Source: Lysinibacillus odysseyi (lineage in GTDB: Bacteria > Bacillota > Bacilli > Bacillales_A > Planococcaceae). From it: DNA of 64,000 nucleotides. Below the pieces are notes generated by a model. The model had not been told where the DNA came from. It did no database searches and saw only the letters and a program-made list of their open reading frames with translations. The translations under genes and the position numbers were made by a program. The stretch covers positions 88,770-152,769 of the forward strand of contig JABUKB010000002.1 of the NCBI GenBank assembly GCA_014595895.1, given 5' to 3'. This document shows, piece after piece, positions 27,513 through 36,884 of the stretch (the first letter of the stretch is position 1; every line of letters starts with the position of its first letter).

Positions 27513-28385
27513 CTATAAACTGTTAGAATCCGCTTTTATAATGCCATAGAAATTCATTAACATTTTCTTATCAACTTCAATTCTATACCGTGAATAAACT
27601 TTCTCGCGATTTGCATACAAAAATTCAAGCATTTCAGCTTTTTCTTTGGGAAGCGCATAATGAATTTTACGATGGCAATTCGGGCACAGTGTAACAATAT
27701 TATCCGCAAAATCAATGGTATTTTCAAAATATCCTTGTGCAGCCATGGGAACTAAGTGATGAGCTTCTACATATGGATTATTATCTGTCGAATTTATAAA
27801 TGTTTCATGTAATAAATCTATTTCACATTTATACTCACTTTTCCTCTTTGCTTCAATACTCTCTGCTATATTTCTTGGATAACTCATTCCCGCTTTGCTT
27901 TTCACGGGGGTTGCTCTTTTTTTAGGTCCTTTAACTAAGTCCTCACCTTCTCTTATAAGTAGGTATTTTGAATTTACCGCAGCCCATTCGTTCAAATTAC
28001 GATTTAATTCTGAATCAGTAATTTCTTCTTGATTCATGTGTTCCGCAACAATATAGGCCTTAAAACATCCAAGAGCTGCACTTGGAAATCTTCCTTCACT
28101 TTGATTATATTCTTTAAAGTCAGGTAATCTCTCTACTTCCTCAAGTTGATGTAATGCTGTATATGTATCGAGTTTAATAATTTTATTCTCAAATATTTCT
28201 TCATAAAAAATTACTAACCTAATTAAGTACCGTGCATAAGAAGTTGCCTTGCCACTTTTCTTCTTTGTAATACCTTGATTAAATGAAAGTGATTCCGCGA
28301 ATTTCACAAAGTTATTATAAACGATTTCATGGTTATTTCTTACATTTTCAAAAATTTGGGATTTTGCTGAAATTTTTCTAAACAT
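27513..28385 (-). CDS. HNH endonuclease (McrA-like)
   Basis: This 290-residue protein has an HNH nuclease domain at about 190-262: VEAHHLVPMA holds the catalytic His pair, followed by NIVTLCPNCHRKIHYALP with the CxxC zinc pair and final His. The N-terminal ~150 residues are helical with no family I recognise and may bind DNA or a partner. It lies downstream of the DrmB gene on the same strand but beyond a hairpin, so it may have its own promoter. Such proteins often cut modified or foreign DNA. A place as the missing nuclease of the DISARM-like operon is possible, not shown. Confidence 0.85.
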   Translation of the reverse strand: MFRKISAKSQIFENVRNNHEIVYNNFVKFAESLSFNQGITKKKSGKATSYARYLIRLVIFYEEIFENKIIKLDTYTALHQLEEVERLPDFKEYNQSEGRFPSAALGCFKAYIVAEHMNQEEITDSELNRNLNEWAAVNSKYLLIREGEDLVKGPKKRATPVKSKAGMSYPRNIAESIEAKRKSEYKCEIDLLHETFINSTDNNPYVEAHHLVPMAAQGYFENTIDFADNIVTLCPNCHRKIHYALPKEKAEMLEFLYANREKVYSRYRIEVDKKMLMNFYGIIKADSNSL

Positions 28386-28556
28386 TATTAAGTATCTTCC
28401 TTTACTTCCTCAAATTTTAATATTTCTGTTCCTTCCTCCTACTTTTTTTAAAACCAATAGTTTTAATGCCATAACTTTTAAATCATTCCCTGTATCTTTC
28501 AAAATACATAGAATGATTCATGTAAAAAAATGTGATTTATAAGGTGAAACACTATA

Positions 28557-28602
28557 AAACACGTAGCAGTTCCCCATCACCGGAATGAAGTGCTACGTGT
28601 TA
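28557..28602 (-). terminator. Hairpin after the DrmB gene
   Basis: AACACGTAGCA pairs exactly with TGCTACGTGTT around a 22-base loop; TTTTAT follows on the minus strand. It probably ends the DISARM-like transcript about 100 bases after the stop. The rest of the 317-base gap (28386-28702) shows nothing else. Confidence 0.65.
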
Positions 28603-28702
28603 TACCTTTTAAATAATCTCTTAAGTTAAAATCCTCATGCTCTTTTTCTGATAATCCGAGCAGTCCTATATGACAACAGAGAACCGATAGAATCTATTTT
28701 TC

Positions 28703-30538
28703 TTAAAGTTTGAAAAAACCTACCCTTGAATCACTCAATAATGTCCTATCTAAATACATGTTGCCGCACTCACAGGATGTTTCTGGAATATAAATGCAAT
28801 TGTAACAAGCTGATCCATTCGCACCGTGCAAGCCTTGCCCCATTGTCATACCAAGCTCTGTACAAACCGGATCCGAACTGCACCAATAGGATTTCCCGAT
28901 GGCCTTATCAAGCATACGGAAAAATTTCTCTTTATTGCCTAACCGTACAAGACCGCCAAACGTCCCTTCAATATCACCTGCAGACGTATAGATAAGCATA
29001 CCTGCCTGATTTTCATTCATATATAGGCGTTCACGTATGGAAGCCATATTATAACCACTTGTATTCGCAATTTCCTCCATGATTAGATGAGCAAGTGAAT
29101 GCATCATGATATTCCGTGGATTGTCGATGATTTCCGGAATATAATGTTTCATATTGGCAATGCGACTCAAATATTTTTCGAAGTATTGTTGCACTTCCAC
29201 TTTTTGCTCCCATTTGCGAATTTCCTCCAAATCGAATTGAATGAAAATCCCTTCACCAAAAACGCTATACGCCGGCAACCACTTTTTCTCATCCGGTATT
29301 TCTTTATGGTACATTAAATCATAACTTGGTTTGAACTTATAAGAGCCATCCTCTTCAACAGAACTTAATCGCTTAAAACCTGCTAATGCTGTCGTCTCCC
29401 GAAGCTTTGTTACTCGATTAATTTTTTTGATAAACTTTGCATATTTGCCTGCATACTCCTCGGCATCTGTATCTTCATTGGACCACTCTTCAAAAATTTT
29501 CAAATACTCTTCGTTCTGGGCGGATTGCAAAACATCAAATTCTTTTTCCCGTAAAATCATAGGGGAAGTCAAATCACCGTTGTCATCATCTACACTAATG
29601 CTCGATTCCATATAAAGAACGGTCTTTTCGCAATCTTCTTTCGTCACACTTAACTGTGAACTTGCTGCATTGTAAAGCAACTCTACTTTATCCTTTATAT
29701 TCGTCTGGGATTGCAATAGATTATGTACAACTGTTTGACGCTGTAAAAAATCCAGCAGTTTATCCACGTTTTGGTTTTTTTCACCCGGTAATGAAATAAC
29801 ACTTACCTTTTGCGGCAAATAGACGTTGATAGAGTTTCGTAAAATAGCAACAGTCGGTTCATTACATGGCTCAAACTCATCGGAGCACCATGCTTTATGG
29901 CCTTTGCATGTAAATTTCCGCTCATCACTGTATAACTCTTCTGTTATTGCGGAACTATTCTCACGCTTTGCGGTAATGCCGCGTAAGGAGCGGTTTTTTC
30001 CGCATGAACATTTAATGGACCAGGAATCAAGTGTCGCTCCACCACTTGTATTCAGTGTCATGGTACCGTTACATTCCTGTCCTCCATGAACCCATTCAAG
30101 CCAAGGGAAGTCAGAAATATGTCCTCGCTTACAAATGGTGATAAAAGGTACCTGTTTCATGTAACGATTTTCATTGCACGTTTTGCAGAACTTGCGTGAA
30201 CTTTCCGCACTGTAATTTAAACGATGCAACTCCTTGCAAAATGGACAATAGTGCCATAATGGAAAACGCAATAAAGGAATCATTAAATTGGAATTCGCCG
30301 TATCTTCATTTGCCTTGCGATAGTCGGGGGGCATATAAAGTTTGCTGACACCCAAAAATCCTTTCAGGCGCGGTTCGAACACTTCGAATTCCCCACGATT
30401 TTTTTCTTCTTTCGTTTCTTTCGTAAACCAATAATCCAATGCACCGACAATTGCTGTCTCGCCTTCAGGACTTACAATTAACGAGCCTGGACCATTCGTC
30501 CCCACGAGCTGACTTCTTCTTAAAGGCAACCTTCTCAT
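28703..30538 (-). CDS. drmB: DUF1998 protein, DISARM DrmB type
   Basis: This 611-residue protein has the DrmB layout: zinc-binding cysteines in the N-terminal third (CPFCKELHRLNY, KFCKTCNEN; then CNGTM and CSCG) and a C-terminal DUF1998 domain from about 480 (HSLAHLIMEEIANTSGYNMA, GMLIYTSAGDIEGTFGGLV, then CYNCIYIPETSCECG). In DISARM, DrmA and DrmB form a complex that senses and acts on invading DNA. Its ATG overlaps the helicase stop by four bases, a tight coupling expected of partners. Family call rests on remembered motifs. Confidence 0.85.
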   Translation of the reverse strand: MRRLPLRRSQLVGTNGPGSLIVSPEGETAIVGALDYWFTKETKEEKNRGEFEVFEPRLKGFLGVSKLYMPPDYRKANEDTANSNLMIPLLRFPLWHYCPFCKELHRLNYSAESSRKFCKTCNENRYMKQVPFITICKRGHISDFPWLEWVHGGQECNGTMTLNTSGGATLDSWSIKCSCGKNRSLRGITAKRENSSAITEELYSDERKFTCKGHKAWCSDEFEPCNEPTVAILRNSINVYLPQKVSVISLPGEKNQNVDKLLDFLQRQTVVHNLLQSQTNIKDKVELLYNAASSQLSVTKEDCEKTVLYMESSISVDDDNGDLTSPMILREKEFDVLQSAQNEEYLKIFEEWSNEDTDAEEYAGKYAKFIKKINRVTKLRETTALAGFKRLSSVEEDGSYKFKPSYDLMYHKEIPDEKKWLPAYSVFGEGIFIQFDLEEIRKWEQKVEVQQYFEKYLSRIANMKHYIPEIIDNPRNIMMHSLAHLIMEEIANTSGYNMASIRERLYMNENQAGMLIYTSAGDIEGTFGGLVRLGNKEKFFRMLDKAIGKSYWCSSDPVCTELGMTMGQGLHGANGSACYNCIYIPETSCECGNMYLDRTLLSDSRVGFFKL

Positions 30539-33500
30539 GATAATAAATCCTCCAAATCGTCATCTATACTTGCGGATGTTACATCTGCATTTGAAATGTC
30601 CATAGTTATTTTCCCAAGGCTTGTAGCATCGACACTTCGAAGCGAGTTGATCATCGGGATGGCGTTCGGATATACTTTTGAGGCAATCGGGTCACCGCTC
30701 ATATACATCATGCCTTGAGCATCCTCATCACTTGCTTTCCAACTGGTGAATTTTGCGCTTTGCAACAATTTATCAAACTTCAAAAATGCATGTTTAAACG
30801 CTTCCGCCTGTTCTTCATCAACCAACTTCACACGTGCAGTAAGCTTTTTCACGAACTCTTTAAACATCTCATCTCTTTTTATCTTCATATATTCATCTAC
30901 ATTCGGCTCCATCGCCATCACTTTCGAAAAACGCTGTCTTAAAAATGCGATGATTACCGCATTTAAACCACGTTCCAAACTTGCATCGGAAAACGGAGTC
31001 ACGCTTGTCGTTTCAACTTGCGCATAGAGACGTTGATGATATTCGATAAAATGTTCGAAATGTGATTTATCACGTGAGTTTCGGTTCGAGAACAATGTAA
31101 AAATAAGTCCCGGCCTTTCCGTCCAGCGACGTCCCACACGACCTGTTACTTGAATGTATTGGGCGGTTGTTTTCGGCTGTCCCACGACGGCCATCATAGA
31201 TAAACGATCGATATCGACACCCACTTCAATAATATTGGAAGCGAGGCATACATCCAGTACTTGTTTTTGATTTTTTCCTGTCAACTCGACTTTTAATCTA
31301 TCAATAGTTTTTGTCACTTCATCGCTCTGCATACGGGAAGTCAATTCAAGAGGTTCTTTTATGAAACGGTTTTCTGGATATCCTTCTCGATTTTGGATGG
31401 AGCGCATATAGGTTGGTATGTCCATTGAACATAAATTGATGCCCGCACCTAGGTCACGTAAACTATTATAGAACGACAGCAATGTCCAATAGGGATCTCG
31501 TTCATCCATCGAAATTTGATTTCCCTCTTGCAGCACACCCGAAAATACTTTAACTTGAGCCATCAATAACCCGACATTCGATGTGAAAATTCCCGCATAT
31601 TTTCTTCCAGGCAATGGCTTTCCAGTTTTATCGACAGCTACTTTCGCGAAAAAGGAATCGTCAATATCCAGACCTGGACTTGGGAATAATTTTGCCTGCT
31701 CACGACCGAATAAACATTTTGCTTGCATGCCAAATTCTTTGATCGTAGCCGTAGCTGAAATAATTTTCGGTTTTATGCGCTTGCCTTTTACTGTTTTCGT
31801 GCATAATTCTTCAATTACTGTTTCAAAGAGCCCTGCCAGTGTTCCAAGGGGTCCTGAAATAAGATGGAGCTCATCTTGAATAATCAGATTTGGAGGTGTC
31901 ACCAGTTGCTCCCCGTTTTCCCCAATTCCGAAAATAGCCCTGGCTTTCGGATTCCACGTCAGCTGTACAAATTTGTCGACTGTACCGATTAAAAATGTTG
32001 GTTTATGCTCATAGATAGCTTCATCGATAAAATATACGGGAATTTCATTGGAGAAATCGCATGCCGTATCCGGACAGAACGTCACGAATTGGCTTCCTAC
32101 CTTTTTATAGCCTGCGATCAACGGATTTTTGCCATTTCCCATTTTCCCGAGTTTACAACCGCACCAAGGACATTTCGCCACAACGAACTCGCTATCTCTC
32201 TTACCTTGCTTCAATCCGCGCAGCTTCTCGAATGCAACGCTATAACTGTTCGGTGACGTACTGCTTCCAACCCACATCCCGATTGAATATGGCGTTTTTC
32301 CTAAATATTGTGGCTGTTCCCTTCGGATTACTTCCATTGCACACATTAAACGTGAAGAACGTTGGAACTGGTCTGCCGTCAGCAAACGCAATGTGTAGCG
32401 CATTATAACATCCACACCGGCATCTTGCGGATTTAAAATACGACGATAGAACATTTCAAATGCGGCAACACCTAAATAAGCCTCTGTCTTACCGCCACCT
32501 GTCGGGAACCAAATCAAATCGACAATTTCCCTTTCGATTGATTCATCATTTACAATCGAATCCAGCGACATTAAGAAAAACGCGATTTGGAATGCGCGCC
32601 AACTATTTGTACTCTTTTGCAATCTATCTAACTTGAATACCGTATCTTCATAGGATATATCAAATAGAATGTCCGTGCCGTTGAGTGTTCCTGTGCGCGT
32701 TTTTTTGCCATTTACCTGTTGCAATAAGATTGCTTTATTGGCAAGGATGAATGCATCTTTCACCTGTGCATTTTTTAAATGCTGCATCCCATTTTCCATT
32801 CGCACTAAGCTTTCTTTACATAGATTCAGGTTGTATCTTGCGGCATTATGCAGTTTGGCGTCCAGTGCAGGAATTTCTTCCTCTCTCTCCTCAATCCACT
32901 GACGGTACCCCTGAATGATCGGCATTAAAGTCATCTTTAATTGTTCGAACGATTTTGCATTGACCAAATCGATCATTTTAATATTGATTTTTTCCAACTT
33001 CCCGTCCATCATCACTTCTACATCAGGTGTCATGCTTGTCGTTTCATATGTAGGAATAAACGTTGACCAAATCTCCCTGACAACTTCCCCATCGTCCCAA
33101 GCCGTAGAGCAACCGTGACCGAACGCGTAGTTAATTTTATTACGGTATAGCAGCTCATCATTTGCTTCATCATCCGTCATCGGTAAATTTCGCTGATAAT
33201 GCTTGGGATAGCTAATGAATTTACCTTTTTCGTCGGTTTGTAAAATGATTCCTGATTGGAATAGCATCACTTCATCGGACTGGCTGCTTTTCTTTTTACC
33301 TTTCTTCGAGCGATTCGTTACCGTTACAGTCGTCAAACGTTGACCATACACATCCCGACACTGGATATGAAGCTCCATATGAATACTAGTGATTTCTTCA
33401 TTTAACTTATTGAAAAGAGGCAGACGCTGTTTAAATACACGTTGCTGCAGCAAGTCCTCCATTGGTATGTCCAATTTCGAACCCACCGTCTCGCGAAGCC

Positions 33501-34005
33501 ACCATTTCCGGCTCCCTTTTCCCTTAATGTTAACCGTATGCGATTTGTAGCGTGCGCCTTCCAACGTAACGGTCAGAACCTTTGTATCATTGCTGATATT
33601 GCATGTCACACCTAAGGAAGACGGTAGTCGCTCATCATTTTGAATGGCAACCTCTTCCGAATCTTCTTCCACTATCGCCTCTCGTTCAATAGGCTTCTTT
33701 TCTTCGGTGGCATTTTCCAGCACTACCTCATTCCCTACAGTATCCCCGAATGTTGCGTCAATCGGGAATAGTACACCCGCTGCATAACGGCGCGAAGGGT
33801 ATTCATACTGTAAAACTTCCTCTTTTACGCCACCATTCACCCAGTAATAATTTTTATATGCTTCGTCCGCCGTCAGTTCCGTATCACCGATCACATTCAG
33901 AGGCAAAGCAAAGTCATGTATTGTGCTTGGTCCTACAATTTCCACCTTGGCTGCATCAATCATTCTTTCACGATTCAGCAGTGACTGTTCCATTGTTAAA
34001 CTCAT
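30535..34005 (-). CDS. drmA: Superfamily 2 helicase, DISARM DrmA type
   Basis: This 1156-residue protein has an N-terminal ~490-residue region of unknown fold and then a helicase core: Walker A FPTGGGKTEAY at about 500-510, DExH-like box IIQDELHLISG, motif III SATATIKEF, and motifs V-VI SNIIEVGVDIDRLSMM and QVTGRVGRRW. A CPWCGCKLGKMG cysteine set lies inside the core. This matches DrmA, the helicase of the DISARM anti-phage system. The ATG at 34005 has GGAGGAATTGAT eight bases away; that site is the last codons (Trp-Arg-Asn-stop) of the preceding gene. Confidence 0.87.
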   Translation of the reverse strand: MSLTMEQSLLNRERMIDAAKVEIVGPSTIHDFALPLNVIGDTELTADEAYKNYYWVNGGVKEEVLQYEYPSRRYAAGVLFPIDATFGDTVGNEVVLENATEEKKPIEREAIVEEDSEEVAIQNDERLPSSLGVTCNISNDTKVLTVTLEGARYKSHTVNIKGKGSRKWWLRETVGSKLDIPMEDLLQQRVFKQRLPLFNKLNEEITSIHMELHIQCRDVYGQRLTTVTVTNRSKKGKKKSSQSDEVMLFQSGIILQTDEKGKFISYPKHYQRNLPMTDDEANDELLYRNKINYAFGHGCSTAWDDGEVVREIWSTFIPTYETTSMTPDVEVMMDGKLEKINIKMIDLVNAKSFEQLKMTLMPIIQGYRQWIEEREEEIPALDAKLHNAARYNLNLCKESLVRMENGMQHLKNAQVKDAFILANKAILLQQVNGKKTRTGTLNGTDILFDISYEDTVFKLDRLQKSTNSWRAFQIAFFLMSLDSIVNDESIEREIVDLIWFPTGGGKTEAYLGVAAFEMFYRRILNPQDAGVDVIMRYTLRLLTADQFQRSSRLMCAMEVIRREQPQYLGKTPYSIGMWVGSSTSPNSYSVAFEKLRGLKQGKRDSEFVVAKCPWCGCKLGKMGNGKNPLIAGYKKVGSQFVTFCPDTACDFSNEIPVYFIDEAIYEHKPTFLIGTVDKFVQLTWNPKARAIFGIGENGEQLVTPPNLIIQDELHLISGPLGTLAGLFETVIEELCTKTVKGKRIKPKIISATATIKEFGMQAKCLFGREQAKLFPSPGLDIDDSFFAKVAVDKTGKPLPGRKYAGIFTSNVGLLMAQVKVFSGVLQEGNQISMDERDPYWTLLSFYNSLRDLGAGINLCSMDIPTYMRSIQNREGYPENRFIKEPLELTSRMQSDEVTKTIDRLKVELTGKNQKQVLDVCLASNIIEVGVDIDRLSMMAVVGQPKTTAQYIQVTGRVGRRWTERPGLIFTLFSNRNSRDKSHFEHFIEYHQRLYAQVETTSVTPFSDASLERGLNAVIIAFLRQRFSKVMAMEPNVDEYMKIKRDEMFKEFVKKLTARVKLVDEEQAEAFKHAFLKFDKLLQSAKFTSWKASDEDAQGMMYMSGDPIASKVYPNAIPMINSLRSVDATSLGKITMDISNADVTSASIDDDLEDLLS

Positions 34006-34007
34006 TA

Positions 34008-35501
34008 TCAATTCCTCCAAATAGTAAATACATCCCGATAATCTACCATAATCGGTGTATAGTCGATTTCCCCTACAACCTCTATGTTGAAGGATGCCCC
34101 TTCTACTAAAGGCGATGTAAAGGTTGCATAACCGTTATCGAGCAAGTTTTCGACGATTGTTTCATCAAGTTCATTCAATAACTGATTCGTTATGAAACGC
34201 CCTGCCTGGATATGTTTGGAAGTTAGTATTCTGGAAGACTCCTGGATTTCTTTCCGTGTCTCTTCATCAAATCTCAAGGCAAGCAGTAACTGATCGAACG
34301 CCTGCATCGAAATGCTTTCTTCCTTTAACCAGTTACGCAGGTTCTGGGGATTGGCCGTATTGATGCCGTTTTTCTTTAGATAACGAATTATTTTTTCCTC
34401 ACCATTTTTTTCAATAAGGCGTCGAAGTTTTGTTTTCCATCTTCTTTGCCATTTGCGATGGTTGACATGTTCTTCTCCTAACAACTGATTGGCTACTTCG
34501 ACAATCAAATCCGTATTGGTATTATTACGGAAAAGCAGCCAATCCCCCGGCTCTATATCTTTTATCTTTGTACTCGACATGTGCAATGTCTCACGGTCAA
34601 TCTTGCGCAATTTTGAATCAACTGGAATAAATGTATAATAATTGTTGTGCAGCACGATTAAATTCGCTTCCACTCTATCAAGAGAGGTTATCTTTTGTGC
34701 ATTTTCCTCATGACGCGCAATAATCTCATCCTTTTGGAACTGTTCTTCCCGTACCGATCCGAAGTCCACTTCAAACACCTGGCCGTCTATCCCTTTGGAT
34801 ATTGTGACATTTTCATATATATTATCTATGACATCGTTTTTCTTTATGTTTTTAAACGCCTTTGTTTTGCGAATTTTATTTTGAAAGATATCATAGCTGA
34901 TAAAATATGTCGTTCTCGCCAAAAACACTTTCGAAAAGCGAGTATCATAAAACTCGGGCGAACCGATGATAAATGCTTCATCATAAAGCTTTCCGCCCTT
35001 TAAATATTCCGAAGCACGCAAAACAGGCACACCATCCACTTCTTTTACGGCACTGTCGAAACGAGTCACGATACATTGATTCAAGTGGCGATCAATATGC
35101 TTTTTCACTTCCATCTGCAAAAAATTATTTTGGATATAATTATCTCTGATGTCTTTTAATGCTGTAAGAATGGGACGTCCATATGTATTAAACAACTCCG
35201 GATATTGCACGCGCAGCTCTTTGAATTGCCCGATAATTTTAGCGAAATATTTTTCGAACAAAATGCTGTATTCATCAAAGCTAGTGAAAAAGCGGTTTAA
35301 ACTTTTTCGAATATCCCGGAACATTTCATTTAAATAATCTTCATGCTCATATCGTTCCCTGATTTCATGGCCAAATTGCTTCATGCATTCATATAACGCA
35401 GCAATTTCTTGCTGTTTGACATGCTTGAAATCAACTTTTTTGTTCTCCTCATATAAAAAATTGATCAGTTGTACGTTTAATTCACTCTTATTTCCAAGCA
35501 A
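34008..35501 (-). CDS. Defence-operon protein, possible C-terminal part of DrmE
   Basis: This 497-residue protein is not firmly recognised. The N-terminal ~140 residues are helical and charged. A middle alpha/beta region (EAFIIGSPEFYDTRFSKVFL, YFISYDIFQNKIR) follows, and the C-terminal part has a phrase I associate with DISARM DrmE-type proteins: IKDIEPGDWLLFRNNTNTDL then IVEVANQLLG at about 315-345. It starts with TTG, overlapping the upstream gene by 14 bases, with GGGGTGAG before it. Together the two proteins are about 819 residues, close to a single DrmE as I recall it. Split DrmE is inference. Confidence 0.6.
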   Translation of the reverse strand: MLGNKSELNVQLINFLYEENKKVDFKHVKQQEIAALYECMKQFGHEIRERYEHEDYLNEMFRDIRKSLNRFFTSFDEYSILFEKYFAKIIGQFKELRVQYPELFNTYGRPILTALKDIRDNYIQNNFLQMEVKKHIDRHLNQCIVTRFDSAVKEVDGVPVLRASEYLKGGKLYDEAFIIGSPEFYDTRFSKVFLARTTYFISYDIFQNKIRKTKAFKNIKKNDVIDNIYENVTISKGIDGQVFEVDFGSVREEQFQKDEIIARHEENAQKITSLDRVEANLIVLHNNYYTFIPVDSKLRKIDRETLHMSSTKIKDIEPGDWLLFRNNTNTDLIVEVANQLLGEEHVNHRKWQRRWKTKLRRLIEKNGEEKIIRYLKKNGINTANPQNLRNWLKEESISMQAFDQLLLALRFDEETRKEIQESSRILTSKHIQAGRFITNQLLNELDETIVENLLDNGYATFTSPLVEGASFNIEVVGEIDYTPIMVDYRDVFTIWRN

Positions 35502-36456
35502 GGAAGCTCACCCCTTTTGGAATTTCTATTTGTTCATCCTGTAATTGTTTAATGATTTCAGCGGTAATGATCGATTTCTTGTTCAAAATAATATCTTGCT
35601 CAATGGCATCCCGCAGCATTTCGGAAGTGTCCGCATTCTCGAATTGGTCATTTAACATAATTTTACCTACACTCTTGAACTCATCCATTCTTGCTACAGC
35701 TTTTGCGGCACCGATCATCAATAGCCAGTCACTGCCGGTTACAGGATATGTATCTTCATCATCTTTCTTAACCCATTGGATATTGCGAAATGTTTGCGTG
35801 GAACCATCTTTCAAAATATCTTCATGATAAAATTTCACATCTTTATATTTCAAACAAAAACAATTTGAATGCTTATCGAATTCCGTTCTGTTGCCGATGA
35901 TATAGAGACTCGGAATGTTAAGCATTTCACGTTGGTTTATTTTCCTTGAGGAATATATTTCCGTTAATGGACCCGATATTTTCTCGATATTATTGACAAC
36001 GCGCGCATTTAAAATTCGATTCAATTTCCGATTCGTGATAATGATATGCGTCTCCCATTTATAATAAGGAACATAATCTTTCACGCCCGCATTATTGGCA
36101 ATCACTAAATGCCACGGACTACTTTCCGTATAATCCTTCAGAACTCCCTGCACAGAACACCTTTTCCATTTATCCCCATCCAGGTAATAAACGATGCATC
36201 CATCCTCTAATTGCTGGAATCTCTTCGCAATCATTGGACGATTGATTGTCTGCTCCATATGAGCATCGAAAATGCCATGCGATAAAAAATACGAGAAAGT
36301 TAAAGCGTTTGGTAAGGATAGATAAATATTGAATGTGGATTTATTAGCTCGACTATATTTATTCAAAAACCTTCCCAATTTCATGGAAAAGAGCATCCAA
36401 GGTTCCAATCTTTTATCATGGCTATAATAAATTTCTTCAACTTCCACTTTCATCAT
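35488..36456 (-). CDS. First gene of the DISARM-like operon, possible N-terminal part of DrmE
   Basis: This 322-residue protein has no family I can name with confidence. It is soluble and mixed alpha/beta. Early on it has TFNIYLSLPNALTFSYFLSH near 42-61, a shape seen in remembered DrmE N-termini (a 'LP..' loop leading a long helix), then VYYLDGDKWKRCSVQG. The start may be ATG 36456 or ATG 36453; the AGGAAG/AAGGA signal suits the second slightly better. It ends inside the next gene with a 14-base overlap. A promoter-like pair lies 40-60 bases upstream. Confidence 0.6.
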   Translation of the reverse strand: MMKVEVEEIYYSHDKRLEPWMLFSMKLGRFLNKYSRANKSTFNIYLSLPNALTFSYFLSHGIFDAHMEQTINRPMIAKRFQQLEDGCIVYYLDGDKWKRCSVQGVLKDYTESSPWHLVIANNAGVKDYVPYYKWETHIIITNRKLNRILNARVVNNIEKISGPLTEIYSSRKINQREMLNIPSLYIIGNRTEFDKHSNCFCLKYKDVKFYHEDILKDGSTQTFRNIQWVKKDDEDTYPVTGSDWLLMIGAAKAVARMDEFKSVGKIMLNDQFENADTSEMLRDAIEQDIILNKKSIITAEIIKQLQDEQIEIPKGVSFLAWK

Positions 36457-36492
36457 TCCTTCTTCCTATTTATAACGGTACTCTTTCATTAA

Positions 36493-36518
36493 ATTATATA
36501 ACCCCCTTGCAGCGTCAA
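36493..36518 (-). promoter_or_regulatory. Possible promoter of the DISARM-like operon
   Basis: On the minus strand TTGACG (36518-36513) precedes TATAAT (36498-36493) by 14 bases, shorter than the 17 that is best for the main sigma factor. The untranslated leader would be about 30 bases. Confidence 0.4.
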
Positions 36519-36778
36519 AATTGAAGGGTTTTTACACTATATGGAATCAATTCACTTTTACATTTTTTTCATTTTATCGGTTTAATGCGCTCGGGAGTAT
36601 TAAATCTTTATGGAATTAGTTCAAGACCTTATATGTACCAGTTCTTTACTTCTCTTTCAAATCACAATAACCTGCTAATTTTAAAAGAATAATATAGGGA
36701 AATTATACACTATCCATCAATAATTATCAGAATGTGGTTTCTGGAGATACATACTTTTACTGTTAATTAAAGACCAGG
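36519..36778. other. Intergenic DNA upstream of the DISARM-like operon
   Basis: I see no gene, repeat or RNA structure in this AT-rich stretch. It is the rest of the 428-base gap 36457-36884, whose edges hold the operon's promoter-like sequence and the terminator of the next gene. Confidence 0.6.
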
Positions 36779-36803
36779 CAAAAAAGGGTGACAATGTCAC
36801 CCC
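36779..36803 (-). terminator. Terminator of the secreted Ig-like protein gene
   Basis: GGGTGAC pairs with GTCACCC around three bases; on the minus strand a run of Ts follows. Confidence 0.8.
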
Positions 36804-36884
36804 TTTCTTCATCAGGAATTGCCCAGGGTCAATAAATTATATTGCGACTCTGGATTTTCGTAAAAAACCGATACTACCCCTACC

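Noticed and set aside
23730..36456. A drmC (phospholipase D) gene hidden in the defence island
   Set aside because: I looked for HxK...D motifs in every sizeable frame of the island and found none. The only extra nucleases are the HNH protein, the Sau3AI-like enzyme and the pseudogene.
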